DNA of 64,000 bases from Algoriphagus sp. (GTDB taxonomy: Bacteria; Bacteroidota; Bacteroidia; Cytophagales; Cyclobacteriaceae), in assembly GCF_024305035.1 (NCBI RefSeq), contig NZ_JAMWZB010000020.1, forward strand, positions 818 through 64,817, given 5' to 3'. The position numbers were made by a program, and so were the translations under genes. The notes beneath the pieces were generated by a model. It searched no databases and was not told the origin of the DNA. It saw only the letters and a program-made list of their open reading frames with translations. Positions within the stretch are counted from its first letter, which is position 1; every line of letters starts with the position of its first letter. Shown here piece by piece: positions 25,849-36,735 of this stretch.

Positions 25849-26160
25849 TTACAGTGAAATATTTTCAATCAATACTTTAGTGAAATCTTGTCGGTGACCA
25901 TTTTTCTTCTTGTAGCCTTTTCTTCGCTTCTTTTTGAAAATAATCACTTTGTCACCTTTTAAATGATCCAGCACCTTGCCGGATACCTTTGCACCTTCGA
26001 GCACAGGTGCACCTACAGACACATTCCCATCAGCCTCAGCTAATAGTACTTGGTCAAATTCCACGGAAGCGCCAGTTTCCAAGTCCAGCTTTGGGGCATA
26101 GACGAACTGATCTTTTGTTACTTTGAACTGCTTTCCAGCGATGTTTACAATTGCGTACAT
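25849..26160 (-). CDS. rplU: 50S ribosomal protein L21
   Basis: This 103-residue L21 begins MYAIVNIAGKQFKV, and the C-terminus contains the rRNA-binding segment KKKRRKGYKKKNGHRQ. The frame is open to 26199, but the canonical L21 N-terminus fixes the start at 26160. It leads the rplU-rpmA operon. A good -7 box lies 37 nt upstream. Confidence 0.97.
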   Translation of the reverse strand: MYAIVNIAGKQFKVTKDQFVYAPKLDLETGASVEFDQVLLAEADGNVSVGAPVLEGAKVSGKVLDHLKGDKVIIFKKKRRKGYKKKNGHRQDFTKVLIENISL

Positions 26161-26196
26161 GTGTTTTTTTATAGATTCTTTGTCAAAATCGGAGTG

Positions 26197-26204
26197 CAAA
26201 TATA
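26197..26204 (-). promoter_or_regulatory. -7 box of the rplU-rpmA operon
   Basis: TATATTTG on the minus strand is a perfect TAnnTTTG box, 37 nt before the L21 start. No clear -33 element is visible. Confidence 0.55.
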
Positions 26205-26862
26205 AGGAAGAGATTTAGAAGAAAAAAACAGAGTGCCAAAATTATCATAGGCTTAAGTGGTCATATTTCAACCCTTTACCTGTTTTTGGCATCCCACAAT
26301 TTAAAAATTCAACGCTATTTTGGAAAATTCGCTCGAGACAGTCTTAAATTTTTAACTCTATCTCAGGTTCTTTCAAGGGAAAATTACTCCCACTAAAGCT
26401 GGATCTACTCAAGATTAGTTGAGATTTTAATCGATTGATCAACAGGCGTAATCTGGGATAGCACTGTATTTCATAGCTGATTTTCAGTCGTTTATTTCAA
26501 AAAAAAGGACTCAAACTTTTTTGACTCAGGTTCAAAAAAGAGCTTGAATTTTGGTAAAAAAAGTTTTTTCAACTTTTCTCAAAAAAGTTTACCCTGCCTA
26601 AAATGACTGTTTCAGCTAATTTATTGATTTATACCAATACTGTTATTTTATTGATTATAAATATTTTATACATTTTTGACCTTTGTTCAAAAAATGAACG
26701 TTTTTCGTGCTTCCAGGGTTTTTTTTCTGGAATTTGGTTCACATATTTGTTCATAGGCTGTTCTGAATAAGGCAGCCTTTGCTATCCCCAGCCAGTTTTA
26801 TGTGAAGCTAGGTGCCTGAAAACAACCTTATTAAAAAGAAACCAAATAAACCAAAGAGAACG
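26205..26862. other. Long A/T-rich leader region upstream of nrdBA with two hairpins
   Basis: About 650 nt without a supportable ORF lie between rplU and nrdB. Two A/T-rich foldback structures are visible. The first is at 26511-26548 (TCAAAC-TTTTTTGA against TCAAAAAAGAGCTTGA). The second is at 26553-26593 (GGTAAA and TTTTTT against AAAAAA and TTTACC). No cobalamin riboswitch core and no clear NrdR box were found. Confidence 0.6.
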
Positions 26863-27843
26863 ATGCAAGAAGAACCCATTTTAGTAGAGAACAAGAATCG
26901 CTTTGTTTTATTCCCTATTCAGCACAATGACATCTGGCAGTTTTATAAAAAAGCGGAAGCTAGTTTTTGGACTGCTGAGGAGATTGACCTTGGTCAGGAT
27001 ATGAGAGATTGGAAAAATTTGAATGACGGGGAGCGGCATTTTATTTCCCACGTCCTTGCTTTTTTTGCAGCCAGTGACGGAATCGTCAATGAAAATCTTG
27101 CCGAGCATTTTGTATCTGAAGTACAATACACAGAAGCAAAGTTTTTCTATGGATTCCAGATCGCCATGGAAAACATCCATTCCGAGACTTATAGTCTTTT
27201 AATTGACACCTACATCAAAGATGCTGTTGAGCGAGACAAATTACTCAATGCCATCGAGCATATAGATTGTGTAAAGAAAAAAGCCGATTGGGCTCTTCGT
27301 TGGATAGACAACGGTTCCTTCCAAGAACGCCTCATCGCCTTTGCAGCGGTAGAAGGAATCTTCTTTTCCGGTTCATTCTGTTCCATTTTCTGGTTGAAAA
27401 AACGAGGCTTGATGCCAGGGCTGACATTCTCCAATGAGCTAATCTCTCGTGACGAGGGGCTGCACTGCGACTTTGCCTGTCATCTTTACACCAAGCACGT
27501 GGTCAACCCCCTTCCAAAGGAAACTGTCACTGCTATCATCAGGGATGCGGTGGAGATCGAAAAAGAATTTGTTACCGATGCACTTCCGGTTCGATTAATT
27601 GGAATGAATGCCGATCTGATGTGTCAATACATTGAGTTTGTAGCCGATCGCCTTTTGGTAGAGCTCGATTGCGAAAAAATCTGGAACAGTACCAATCCAT
27701 TTGACTTTATGGATATGATTTCGCTTCAGGGAAAGACCAACTTCTTCGAAAAACGAGTCGGTGATTACCAAAAAGCCGGTGTGATGAAATCCACCGAGCC
27801 TGCCACAGATTCCCAGCGCTTCTCTTTGGGAGAAGACTTTTAA
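26863..27843 (+). CDS. nrdB: Class Ia ribonucleotide reductase, small (radical) subunit
   Basis: NrdB (326 residues) carries the diiron-tyrosyl radical cofactor needed for dNTP synthesis. Metal ligands are Asp42 in AEEID, Glu103 and His106 in ENIHSETY, a glutamate in VEGIFFSG, and the glutamate and histidine in [10 protein letters not shown]. The radical tyrosine is present at Tyr110, four residues after His106. This makes it a tyrosyl-radical enzyme rather than a Mn/Fe class Ic type. The frame extends to GTG 26812, but the ATG at 26863 gives the usual start. nrdA follows after 35 nt, in the order nrdB-nrdA common in Bacteroidota. Confidence 0.95.
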   Translation: MQEEPILVENKNRFVLFPIQHNDIWQFYKKAEASFWTAEEIDLGQDMRDWKNLNDGERHFISHVLAFFAASDGIVNENLAEHFVSEVQYTEAKFFYGFQIAMENIHSETYSLLIDTYIKDAVERDKLLNAIEHIDCVKKKADWALRWIDNGSFQERLIAFAAVEGIFFSGSFCSIFWLKKRGLMPGLTFSNELISRDEGLHCDFACHLYTKHVVNPLPKETVTAIIRDAVEIEKEFVTDALPVRLIGMNADLMCQYIEFVADRLLVELDCEKIWNSTNPFDFMDMISLQGKTNFFEKRVGDYQKAGVMKSTEPATDSQRFSLGEDF

Positions 27844-27878
27844 TAATAATTCCCACAACCATCCAAATTCGTTAAGCT

Positions 27879-30278
27879 ATGCTAGTAATAAAAAGAGACG
27901 GAAGACGCGAATCGGTCAGGTTTGATAAAATCACAACCCGGATCGAAAACCTTTGCTATGAACTTGATCCCAAATTCATCCAACCGATTGAGGTTGCCAA
28001 AAAAGTAATCGACGGACTATACGATGGAGTGACTACTTCAGAGCTGGATAATTTGGCAGCGGAAGTTTGCGCATCCCTTACGGTGAAGCATCCCGATTAT
28101 GCCATCCTTGCCGCGCGAATTGCGATCTCTAACCTGCATAAAACTACTAGCCAGTCTTTTTCAAATACGATGAAGCGGTTGTACACCTATGTCAACCCTA
28201 TTACAGGTGGAAATGCAGCGTTGATAGATCCTGAAGTCTATGGCATCATCAAAAAGAACGCTGCCAAACTTGATGCAGCAATTGATTACAAACGAGATTT
28301 TGGTTACGATTACTTTGGTTACAAAACGTTGGAGCGATCCTACTTGATCCGTTTGGATGGCAAAGTAGTGGAGCGTCCTCAGCACATGCTGATGCGGGTA
28401 GCTGTAGGCATTCACAAGGAGGACATCGATTCAGTAATTGAAACCTATAATTTGCTTTCTGAAAAGTGGTTTACGCATGCTACCCCTACGCTTTTCAATG
28501 CCGGTACTCCAAAACCACAGCTTTCATCCTGCTTCCTTTTGACCATGAAAGATGACAGCATTGACGGGATTTATGACACGCTTAAGCAATGTGCAAAAAT
28601 CTCCCAGTCAGCAGGCGGAATCGGACTATCGATCCATCATGTACGAGCCAAAGGTTCTTACATCAAAGGTACCAATGGCGTATCCAACGGAATTGTGCCG
28701 ATGCTGAGAAACTTTGATATGACCGCTCGCTACGTGGATCAAGGCGGTGGGAAAAGAAAAGGATCATTTGCGATCTATTTGGAGCCTTGGCATGCAGATA
28801 TCAAGGACTTCTTGGAGCTAAAGCGAAACCACGGAAAAGAAGAAATGCGCGCCAGAGATTTGTTTTACGCCCTCTGGATCCCGGATTTGTTTATGAAGCG
28901 AGTGGAGCAAAACGAAACTTGGTCACTTTTCTGCCCGAATGAATGTCCTGGTCTTTCAGATTGCCATGGAGAGGAATTCGAAAGGTTATACGAAAAATAC
29001 GAGCGGGAAGGAAAAGCTCGAGAGACCATCAAAGCACAGGAGCTCTGGTTTGAAGTGTTGGAATCTCAAATCGAGACGGGAACTCCCTATATGCTCTATA
29101 AAGATGCCGCAAATGGAAAGTCCAATCAGAAGAATTTGGGAACGATTAAGTCCTCCAATTTGTGTACCGAAATCATCGAGTACACTGCTCCAGATGAAGT
29201 AGCCGTGTGTAACCTTGCCTCGTTGGCCTTGCCAAAATTTGTCACTGCCGGTCCCGATGGCAAATTGTTCTTTGACCACCAGAAACTCTATGAAATCACC
29301 AAGGTAGCCACTCGAAACCTTAACAAAGTCATTGATGTCAACTACTATCCGGTAGAGGAAGCGCGTCGATCCAATTTCCGTCACCGTCCAATCGGACTTG
29401 GTGTACAGGGACTGGCAGATGCCTTTATTTTGCTTCGTATGCCATTTGATTCTCCTGAAGCAAAAGGATTGAACGAGGATATCTTCGAAACCATCTATTA
29501 CGCAGCGATGGAGACTTCCATGGAATTAGCCAAAGTAGAAGGTACTTACGAAACCTATGAAGGATCGCCTGCATCCAAAGGCGAATTCCAATTTGATATG
29601 TGGGGGGTAACTCCAAAGTCTGGAAGATGGAACTGGTCAGAATTAAAGGAACAAGTGAAAAAGCACGGCTTAAGAAACTCGCTTCTAGTCGCTCCCATGC
29701 CAACCGCTTCTACTTCTCAGATCCTAGGGAACAACGAATGCTTTGAGCCTTACACTTCCAATATTTATACCCGAAGAACACTTTCAGGGGAATTCATCGT
29801 CGTCAATAAGCACTTGATGCGGGATTTGATTAAACTCGGATTGTGGAATGACACCATGCGTAACCGCTTAATCTCTACCAATGGATCGGTTCAAAATATC
29901 CCGGGAATCCCTCAAAATATCAAAGACCTGTATAAGACTGTTTGGGAAATTTCTCAAAAAATCATCATCGACATGGCGGCCGATCGTGGTGCCTACATCT
30001 GCCAGTCCCAAAGTATGAATGTCTTCCTTCAGGATCCAAATTTTGGCAAGTTGACTTCCATGCACTTCTATGCTTGGAAAAAAGGCTTGAAAACCGGCAT
30101 GTATTACCTCAGATCTCAAGCTGCAGCTGCTGCGATCAAGTTTACGCTGGACAAGACCGGTTTTGAACCACAAGATAAAAAAGCGAAGGCTGAAGAAGCT
30201 GCTGCAAAATCAACCAAACAAGAAGCCGTGCAATGCTCTCTGGACAATCCAGATGACTGCGAAATGTGCGGAAGTTAA
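27879..30278 (+). CDS. nrdA: Class Ia ribonucleotide reductase, large (catalytic) subunit
   Basis: NrdA (799 residues) reduces ribonucleoside diphosphates. An N-terminal ATP cone (about 1-90, starting [16 protein letters not shown]) provides allosteric activity control. The catalytic barrel contains the redox Cys218 in LSSCFLL, the thiyl Cys429 within SSNLCTEI (with the neighbouring Asn and Glu), and the radical-transfer tyrosines in the [15 protein letters not shown] region. The C-terminal tail ends CEMCGS, with the shuttling cysteine pair Cys794/Cys797. Complete and co-transcribed with nrdB. Confidence 0.96.
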   Translation: MLVIKRDGRRESVRFDKITTRIENLCYELDPKFIQPIEVAKKVIDGLYDGVTTSELDNLAAEVCASLTVKHPDYAILAARIAISNLHKTTSQSFSNTMKRLYTYVNPITGGNAALIDPEVYGIIKKNAAKLDAAIDYKRDFGYDYFGYKTLERSYLIRLDGKVVERPQHMLMRVAVGIHKEDIDSVIETYNLLSEKWFTHATPTLFNAGTPKPQLSSCFLLTMKDDSIDGIYDTLKQCAKISQSAGGIGLSIHHVRAKGSYIKGTNGVSNGIVPMLRNFDMTARYVDQGGGKRKGSFAIYLEPWHADIKDFLELKRNHGKEEMRARDLFYALWIPDLFMKRVEQNETWSLFCPNECPGLSDCHGEEFERLYEKYEREGKARETIKAQELWFEVLESQIETGTPYMLYKDAANGKSNQKNLGTIKSSNLCTEIIEYTAPDEVAVCNLASLALPKFVTAGPDGKLFFDHQKLYEITKVATRNLNKVIDVNYYPVEEARRSNFRHRPIGLGVQGLADAFILLRMPFDSPEAKGLNEDIFETIYYAAMETSMELAKVEGTYETYEGSPASKGEFQFDMWGVTPKSGRWNWSELKEQVKKHGLRNSLLVAPMPTASTSQILGNNECFEPYTSNIYTRRTLSGEFIVVNKHLMRDLIKLGLWNDTMRNRLISTNGSVQNIPGIPQNIKDLYKTVWEISQKIIIDMAADRGAYICQSQSMNVFLQDPNFGKLTSMHFYAWKKGLKTGMYYLRSQAAAAAIKFTLDKTGFEPQDKKAKAEEAAAKSTKQEAVQCSLDNPDDCEMCGS

Positions 30279-30302
30279 ATTTTAGAGTTCGTCAATTGGA
30301 AA

Positions 30303-30335
30303 AAGCGTCTGGGTCTCTCAGATGCTTTTTTTATT
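30303..30335 (+). terminator. Terminator of nrdBA
   Basis: AGCGTCTG (30305-30312) pairs with CAGATGCT (30320-30327), with one G-U pair, followed by a long T run. Confidence 0.8.
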
Positions 30336-30468
30336 TCGTTCGATAGGTGGCTAAATCGAAAAAGGATTAAATAAGTGGAAGGAAAGAAAAAATCCTCAAC
30401 AGCCCGCACATCGAAATTACAATGGCTCTTAACAAAAATTGTATCTTAGAGCTTCAGCTTTTAAAGAT

Positions 30469-30918
30469 ATGGATATGGATAGTTCGTTGATTGAATCCCA
30501 ACTTAATCATTTAAATCCCGATACTCCCGCCCAATTCGGCATCATGACTCCTCAACACATGGTGGAGCATCTGACCGTGACCATGAAACTATCGAGCGGT
30601 AGGATCAAGCTTCCAGAATTTGAACCGAATGAAAAGCAGCTGATGCAAAAGCAAGCCTTGATATATACGGATATGGAATTCCCAAGAGGCGTTCAAGCCC
30701 CCAACTCCAAGGGGGAATTGACCGAATTACGATTTCCTGATTTGGATACTGCCAAAGAAAAGCTAGTTCAAAGCATTCAAGAATACGAAGAGGTTTTTGA
30801 GAAAAAACCCGATTTCAAATCCATTCATCCCCGATTTGGATATTTGACTCATGAGGAGTGGGAAAAATTCCACCAAAAACATTTTAGCCATCATTTTAGG
30901 CAATTTGGGATTGCGTAA
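30469..30918 (+). CDS. DUF1569 (DinB-like fold) protein
   Basis: This 149-residue cytoplasmic protein has MTPQHMVEHL near residue 25. A C-terminal stretch follows, reading HPRFGYLTHEEWEKFHQKHFSHHFRQF. The spaced histidines resemble the DinB/DUF1569 four-helix metal-binding fold. The three histidines probably bind a divalent metal, which is an inference. The longer frame starts at TTG 30439; the ATG at 30469 (or 30475) is more likely. Function is unknown. It shares a bidirectional terminator with convergent gcvP. Confidence 0.7.
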   Translation: MDMDSSLIESQLNHLNPDTPAQFGIMTPQHMVEHLTVTMKLSSGRIKLPEFEPNEKQLMQKQALIYTDMEFPRGVQAPNSKGELTELRFPDLDTAKEKLVQSIQEYEEVFEKKPDFKSIHPRFGYLTHEEWEKFHQKHFSHHFRQFGIA

Positions 30919-30955
30919 AAAAAGAGGTTAGCGTTTCCACTAACCTCTTTTTTTT
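30915..30955. terminator. Bidirectional terminator between the DUF1569 gene and gcvP
   Basis: GAGGTTAG (30924-30931) pairs with CTAACCTC (30940-30947). A-rich sequence lies on one side and nine T on the other, serving both convergent genes. Confidence 0.88.
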
Positions 30956-30969
30956 TGATTTCATTCCGA

Positions 30970-33864
30970 TTAAGCCATTTCCTCTTGATTGGCATATTCC
31001 TCTACTGGAATACAGCTACAAACCAAATTTCGGTCTCCGTAAGCGGAATCAATTCTTCTTACGGTGGGCCAGAATTTATTCTCTTTCACCGTGCTCAATG
31101 GATAGACGGCTTTTTCTCTAGAATAGGGCAAATCCCATTCTCCGATCAAAACCATCTGCGCAGTATGCGGCGCATTTTTCAGCACATTGTTTTCCTTATC
31201 TGCGACCCCGTTTTCGACTTCACGAATCTCCTCACGAATTGAAATCATCGCATCACAGAATCGATCCAATTCCGCCTTAGTTTCCGATTCAGTAGGCTCG
31301 ATCATCATCGTACCGGCCACAGGGAAGGATACGGTCGGCGCATGGAATCCATAATCCATCAATCGCTTGGCAATGTCTTCTACTTCCACGCCTACCGATT
31401 TGAATTCTCGGCAATCCACAATCATTTCGTGCGCTGCACGTCCTTTGGTACCGGTATATAGGATAGGATAATGACCTTCCAGGCGCTCTTTGATGTAGTT
31501 GGCATTCAAAATCGCCATTTTGGTAGCATTGGTTAAGCCGTCACCGCCCATCATCGCAATATAAGCATAGGAAATAGGCAAAATACTCGCACTGCCATAA
31601 GGTGCAGACGAGATTGAAGAGACAGCCTGTGTTCCTCCAGTTTTTACCAAAGGATTGCCAGGGAGGAAAGGTGCCAAATGAGCGGCTACGCAAATCGGTC
31701 CCATGCCCGGTCCGCCTCCCCCGTGAGGGATGCAGAAGGTCTTATGCAAATTCAAGTGGCAAACATCCGCTCCGATTCTTCCTGGAGAAGTCAAGCCTAC
31801 CTGTGCATTCATGTTGGCGCCATCCATGTAGACCTGACCTCCGTGCTGATGAATGATTTCACAGATCTCCTGAATAGCCTCCTCAAATACCCCATGCGTG
31901 GATGGGTAAGTAACCATCAAAGCAGAAAGATTTTCTGAATTTGCCTCAGCTTTTTCTTTCAAATCAGCCACATCAATATTCCCTTTTTCGTCACACTTGA
32001 CCAAAACCACTTTCATTCCTGCCATCACAGCGGATGCAGGGTTGGTTCCATGAGCGGAAGTGGGAATCAAAGCTACATTTCGATGTCCTTCCCCACGGTT
32101 AATGTGATATGCTCGAATCACCATCAATCCTGCGTATTCTCCCTGCGCACCTGAATTAGGCTGTAAGGAAGTGTCAGCAAAACCGGTAATTTCAGTCAAC
32201 CAGGTTCTCAGGTTCGTGAACAATTCCTGATACCCCAAGGCCTGATCCATCGGAGCAAAAGGGTGAATCTGTCCAAATTCAGGCCAAGTCACCGGAATCA
32301 TTTCGGCAGTGGCGTTCAATTTCATGGTACAGCTACCCAAGGAAATCATGGAATGGACCAAGGAAAGGTCCTTGTTTTCCAATCGCTTGATGTAGCGAAG
32401 CATCTCATGCTCGGAATGGTAGCTGTTGAATACCGGATGGGTCAAATAGTCGGAGGTTCGAGCCAAAGATTCTGGAAATGAAAGCTCCAGATTTTGGACC
32501 AATTCATCGAGATTGAGGGTGTGTTTTCCCTCCTCAGTTGCAAAAATCGATACAATCTGCTCCACGTCAGCCAAGGTTTTGGTTTCGTCGAAGGTGATAA
32601 AAACTGACTCACTCTCATAGCGGAAATTCATCTCCGCTCCCAAAGCTAATCCTCGGATTCGCTCCCGAGACACCTCATTCATTTTGATCTGAATGGTATC
32701 GAAGAAATCCTGCTCTGCAACTTCCAAACCTACTTTTTTGAGTGCTTGTGCAGTCAACTTAGCTAGGCCATGGGTTCTCAACGCGATATCCTTCAAGCCT
32801 TTGGGACCGTGATAGACTGCATAGAAAGAGGACATCACCGCAAGCAATACCTGTGCAGTACAAATGTTGGAAGTGGCCTTTTCACGCTTGATGTGCTGCT
32901 CCCGGGTTTGGAGGGCCATTCTGTAGGCTTTGTTTCCAGCTCGGTCGATGGATACTCCGATGATTCTTCCCGGAATTTGTCTTTTGAAATCTTCTTTGGT
33001 CGCAAAGAAACCGGCATGTGGTCCACCATATCCCATGGGCACACCAAATCGCTGTGCAGAACCGACAACTACATCTGCTCCCATTTCTCCTGGAGGAGTT
33101 AAAAGTGTCAATGCCAAGAGATCTGAAGCAAAAGCCGTCAGTACCTTATTTTCTTTGGCCGCAGCCACGATAGCTGAATAATCTCTTACCGCACCATCTG
33201 CATCTGGGTATTGGAACAAAATACCGTAAAGTTCAGGGTCAGTAACATCCAGCTCAGCGATTGAACCAAAGACCAATTCGATACCCACTGGCTCAGCTCT
33301 GGTTTCCAGCAAGGCTTTGGTTTGAGGGAAAATCTTGTGATCTACAAAAAATTTATTGGCATTCTTTTTCTCTCTTGGTTTGACCGCATGAAGCATGGTC
33401 ATCGCTTCCGCGGCAGCAGTTCCCTCATCCAGCAATGAAGCATTGGCCAGCTCCATTCCAGTCAATTCCATGACCACCGTCTGGAAATTGATCAGCGCTT
33501 CCAATCTTCCCTGAGCAATCTCTGCCTGATAGGGAGTATAGGCGGTATACCAGCCTGGATTTTCCAGTACATTTCTCAAAATCACCCCCGGTACAATCGT
33601 ATCATAATAACCCTGCCCGATGAATGATTTAAATACTTTATTTTTAGCAGCCAGTTTTTTAAAACTGCTGATAAACTCAGACTCCAGTTGGGCCTTGGGA
33701 AGGTCCAAGGGTCGAGTTAATTGTATGGATTCGGGGACGGTCTGGTTGATTAATTCATCCAATGAACTGGCGCCGATTTTCTCCAACATCTCTGCAATCT
33801 CTGCCTCAGTCGGGCCGTTGTGTCTGCTCTCAAATTTGACAGCATTCGAAAGGTTAATCTTCAT
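30970..33864 (-). CDS. gcvP: Glycine dehydrogenase (P protein of the glycine cleavage system)
   Basis: GcvP (964 residues) is the PLP enzyme that decarboxylates glycine and passes the aminomethyl group to lipoyl-H protein. It is the single-chain form with fused N- and C-terminal halves. PLP binds Lys708 in [17 protein letters not shown]. The N-terminus [17 protein letters not shown] is canonical and fixes the start at 33864 rather than 33927. gcvT, gcvH and lpd are not adjacent, which is usual for this group. LipB in this window would supply lipoyl groups for its partner. Confidence 0.96.
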   Translation of the reverse strand: MKINLSNAVKFESRHNGPTEAEIAEMLEKIGASSLDELINQTVPESIQLTRPLDLPKAQLESEFISSFKKLAAKNKVFKSFIGQGYYDTIVPGVILRNVLENPGWYTAYTPYQAEIAQGRLEALINFQTVVMELTGMELANASLLDEGTAAAEAMTMLHAVKPREKKNANKFFVDHKIFPQTKALLETRAEPVGIELVFGSIAELDVTDPELYGILFQYPDADGAVRDYSAIVAAAKENKVLTAFASDLLALTLLTPPGEMGADVVVGSAQRFGVPMGYGGPHAGFFATKEDFKRQIPGRIIGVSIDRAGNKAYRMALQTREQHIKREKATSNICTAQVLLAVMSSFYAVYHGPKGLKDIALRTHGLAKLTAQALKKVGLEVAEQDFFDTIQIKMNEVSRERIRGLALGAEMNFRYESESVFITFDETKTLADVEQIVSIFATEEGKHTLNLDELVQNLELSFPESLARTSDYLTHPVFNSYHSEHEMLRYIKRLENKDLSLVHSMISLGSCTMKLNATAEMIPVTWPEFGQIHPFAPMDQALGYQELFTNLRTWLTEITGFADTSLQPNSGAQGEYAGLMVIRAYHINRGEGHRNVALIPTSAHGTNPASAVMAGMKVVLVKCDEKGNIDVADLKEKAEANSENLSALMVTYPSTHGVFEEAIQEICEIIHQHGGQVYMDGANMNAQVGLTSPGRIGADVCHLNLHKTFCIPHGGGGPGMGPICVAAHLAPFLPGNPLVKTGGTQAVSSISSAPYGSASILPISYAYIAMMGGDGLTNATKMAILNANYIKERLEGHYPILYTGTKGRAAHEMIVDCREFKSVGVEVEDIAKRLMDYGFHAPTVSFPVAGTMMIEPTESETKAELDRFCDAMISIREEIREVENGVADKENNVLKNAPHTAQMVLIGEWDLPYSREKAVYPLSTVKENKFWPTVRRIDSAYGDRNLVCSCIPVEEYANQEEMA

Positions 33865-33924
33865 ACGATTTGTTTGGAAGCGGTAATGACTATTTGGGTT
33901 AAGAATCCTAGTGATTTCTGGCGG

Positions 33925-33932
33925 CAAAGGTA
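33925..33932 (-). promoter_or_regulatory. -7 box of gcvP
   Basis: TACCTTTG on the minus strand, identical to the tRNA promoters' -7 box, lies 61 nt before the gcvP start codon. No -33 element was recognised. No glycine riboswitch is visible. Confidence 0.5.
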
Positions 33933-34059
33933 CAATTAATTGAAAGATAATTTTCCCTTAACCCCTACAATTTCAACCTCTCAACACTCCTTTCCTGTAA
34001 ACGGTTTATGGCTGGGATGAAAAAATGTATAGCTTAGCGATCAAAATAAAATTTAACCT

Positions 34060-35556
34060 ATGAAAAAACGATTTGTATTGACTGGAGCGATGGCGTTGGG
34101 GCTTTCCTTCGGTACGCTTGCACAGAATCCAGTGCAGGTAAAATACGCCAACACGATCACAGCAGAGGACTTGGAAGAGCATCTTACGTTCTTGGCCTCT
34201 GATGAAATGAAAGGCCGGGATACCGGTTCCCCAGAGGGATTGATTGCTGCGAATTATTTAGCAGATTTTTACAAAGAACTGGGACTTACTGGCCCGGTAG
34301 ATGGGAGCTACTTTCAGCAGGTCCCTTTGGTTAGCTCTAAATTTGAGGAAGTGAGTCTGCAAATCGGCAGAAACAAACTGGTGCAGAATGAAGACTTTGT
34401 CTTTACCGGGGACGGAGACATGAAAAAGAAAGCCAAAACCGACTTGGTGTTTTTAGGACTAGTCAACGACGAAAACCTAGCCAAAGTAGATGTGACTGAC
34501 AAACTCGTCGGTATTTGGGCGGTGGGCGAACGCAGCAATAATCTCCTGAATGCGGTCATGGATGCCGGAGCAGCTGGGGTAGTGATTGTCAGCATGGAAG
34601 GACAGGCTAATTTTGACCGGATTGCCAATCGATACAAAACCCTTTCGGGTCGTGGTCGTGTAGGTTTCGATAGCCCAACTAGCCAAAGACCCATTTTTAT
34701 GGTGAGTTCTGATAAAATGGGCGAACTTTTCGGTACCTCAGTGGAAGAGCTAAAAGAAGCAGCTAAATCTAACCCTGAGTCCATCCAACCTCAAAAAGCA
34801 ACCTATCAGGTAGTGAAATCAAAAACTGAACTTGAAGCTTACAATGTGCTGGGCTATCTGGAAGGAACAGATAAAAAAGACGAAGTTTTGGTCATTTCTT
34901 CGCACTACGATCACGTCGGTGTGAGCTCTACCGGTGAGGTGTTCAACGGCGCCGATGATGATGGCTCTGGGACAGTCTCTGTGATGGAAATTGCTGAAGC
35001 GTTTGCCACTGCGGCTAAGGAGGGAAATCGACCTCGACGATCTATTTTGTTCCTAAACGTAACCGGTGAAGAAAAAGGACTTTTGGGCTCTCAGCACTAT
35101 TCCGAAAATCCCATATTCCCCATTGCCAATACGGTGAACAACATCAACATCGACATGGTAGGACGGATTGACTACGAATACCAAGAGGCAGAAAACAAAG
35201 ACTATGTTTACGTGATCGGTTCGGAGATGCTATCGACAGATTTGAAAAAAATCAATGAGTACAACAACATCACCTACACGGATTTGATTTTGGACTATCG
35301 CTACGATGCAGAAGATGATCCGAATCGATTTTATTACCGTTCAGATCATTACAATTTTGCAAAATTTAATATTCCTGTCATTTTCTTCTTTAATGGGGTG
35401 CATGACGATTACCATCAAGTGACCGATACCGTGGACAAGATCGAGTTTCCGCTGATGACCAAGCGGGCACATTTGATTTTCCATACGGCATGGGATCTGG
35501 CCAACCGAGAAAACAGAACCCGGGTGAATGGAACCAATACCCGAGGAGAACGATAA
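34060..35556 (+). CDS. Secreted M28-family zinc aminopeptidase with PA domain
   Basis: This 498-residue exopeptidase has a signal peptide (1 to about 21, ending TLAQ). A PA (protease-associated) insertion (about 110-260) precedes the co-catalytic zinc domain. Ligands are visible in SSHYDHVG (His282), NGADDDGSG (bridging Asp), VTGEEKGLLGS (general-base Glu and ligand Glu), NIDMVGR (Asp) and HDDYHQVTD (final His). All are intact, so it should be active. It probably completes extracellular peptide breakdown together with the M1 and S9 enzymes in the window. Monocistronic. Confidence 0.92.
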   Translation: MKKRFVLTGAMALGLSFGTLAQNPVQVKYANTITAEDLEEHLTFLASDEMKGRDTGSPEGLIAANYLADFYKELGLTGPVDGSYFQQVPLVSSKFEEVSLQIGRNKLVQNEDFVFTGDGDMKKKAKTDLVFLGLVNDENLAKVDVTDKLVGIWAVGERSNNLLNAVMDAGAAGVVIVSMEGQANFDRIANRYKTLSGRGRVGFDSPTSQRPIFMVSSDKMGELFGTSVEELKEAAKSNPESIQPQKATYQVVKSKTELEAYNVLGYLEGTDKKDEVLVISSHYDHVGVSSTGEVFNGADDDGSGTVSVMEIAEAFATAAKEGNRPRRSILFLNVTGEEKGLLGSQHYSENPIFPIANTVNNINIDMVGRIDYEYQEAENKDYVYVIGSEMLSTDLKKINEYNNITYTDLILDYRYDAEDDPNRFYYRSDHYNFAKFNIPVIFFFNGVHDDYHQVTDTVDKIEFPLMTKRAHLIFHTAWDLANRENRTRVNGTNTRGER

Positions 35557-35569
35557 GACATGAAAGAAT

Positions 35570-35602
35570 AAAGGCTCTGAACATTCAGGGCCTTTTTTTT
35601 AT
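35570..35602 (+). terminator. Terminator of the M28 peptidase gene
   Basis: AAGGCTCTGAA (35571-35581) pairs with TTCAGGGCCTT (about 35584-35594), with one G-U pair, then a T run. The T run reaches the stop codon of the convergent gene. Confidence 0.8.
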
Positions 35603-36735
35603 TTTCCTACTCGAATCGAATTATAATTTTTCTCTTGAAAAAGTAGATCCAATTGTTGAAGTCTACGATACAATTGAACTTGATCCTGGACATTTTCAGA
35701 ACAAAATGTTATTAGCAATTCTTTCCAAATACCAGCGCCTTGCGTTTCCGTAAAACCAAACCCGTCCTTCAGTAAAAAAACATTGGAATTAGGATAAAAC
35801 TCTCCAATGATATCAAAAGATTTCGGATCGAGAAGTAGATTATAAACACCTCCAATAATGATAATTTTTGAAGAATACATTTTACCCATATCATAGTTTG
35901 TTCCTTCAATTTTAGATTTTTCAAAGGAACTGGCTTCCATCAACTCTAATGAAGTCTGACTTAAAAATTCACCTAATGGGCCAAGATTTTTTTTATCCAT
36001 ATCTATGAAATGCTCAAATGCCCTCACAGTAAATCCTAAAGAGTTGAAAATTGGCTCATTCAAATTCTGATCTTGATTAAATTCATTGAATTTTTTTAAG
36101 AACAAACTATCTCTTATAGATTTATCAAGAAAAAAATAAGGCTCAGAAGATTTAGTTGAGAATTTTAAAACCAGTTCAGAAGATTGGTTATCTATTAATT
36201 CTTCAAAGCCTCCTAACAAATTCCAAAACCTTAAATTCTTTGGGATATCTAACAAAAAAGGATTCAAACTCACCACCTTTTCTACATGGCTAGGGTATTC
36301 ATGTAGATAATAATGAATAAGTCCAGCACTGCTTCCAAATCCCAATAGAATTGCAGGATTTTCTCCTAAAATCTCTTTTCGTATCCATTCTAAATCCTGA
36401 ATGACCTGGTAACGACTCAACCAACGGTAATTATTTTCAAGAGTGATTGCTGGATTCTCATCAAAAAAATCTTGTAAATCCGAGGAAAAGTATCTTCCAT
36501 GAATTCTTATGACATTAAAATCCTCAGATGGTAAGTGCAATAAGTCTCCTAACCCGAAATAGTAATCAAAGGGATCATCATGAGTAATGATGGTCTTCTT
36601 ATCAGGGTCAAAAGGCCGAGTTAACATGTATTCAATTGAAATCTTTCTGGACTCAGGATTTTGATGATCTAATGGAACCTTAATCCATTGAGATTGAAAA
36701 AATAGTGCCCCCAATAAAAATCCTAAAACGTTCAT
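35599..36735 (-). CDS. Alpha/beta hydrolase-like exported protein (S33-like)
   Basis: This 378-residue protein has a hydrophobic N-terminus (1 to about 14) acting as signal or anchor. The opening WIKVPLDHQNP resembles the start of secreted tripeptidyl/prolyl aminopeptidases of family S33. A nucleophile elbow GFGSSAG (about 150-156) is followed by YYLHEYPSHVEKVVSLNPF, as in alpha/beta hydrolases. A late aspartate/histidine pair is not obvious, so activity is uncertain. It is the third gene of an A/T-rich unit. Its ATG overlaps the DUF4221 gene's stop codon in TAATG, showing translational coupling. Confidence 0.65.
   Translation of the reverse strand: MNVLGFLLGALFFQSQWIKVPLDHQNPESRKISIEYMLTRPFDPDKKTIITHDDPFDYYFGLGDLLHLPSEDFNVIRIHGRYFSSDLQDFFDENPAITLENNYRWLSRYQVIQDLEWIRKEILGENPAILLGFGSSAGLIHYYLHEYPSHVEKVVSLNPFLLDIPKNLRFWNLLGGFEELIDNQSSELVLKFSTKSSEPYFFLDKSIRDSLFLKKFNEFNQDQNLNEPIFNSLGFTVRAFEHFIDMDKKNLGPLGEFLSQTSLELMEASSFEKSKIEGTNYDMGKMYSSKIIIIGGVYNLLLDPKSFDIIGEFYPNSNVFLLKDGFGFTETQGAGIWKELLITFCSENVQDQVQLYRRLQQLDLLFQEKNYNSIRVGK

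Noticed and set aside
26205..26862. Replication origin or phage attachment site in the nrd leader
   Set aside because: No DnaA-box cluster, no dnaA or dnaN nearby, no integrase and no direct repeats were seen.
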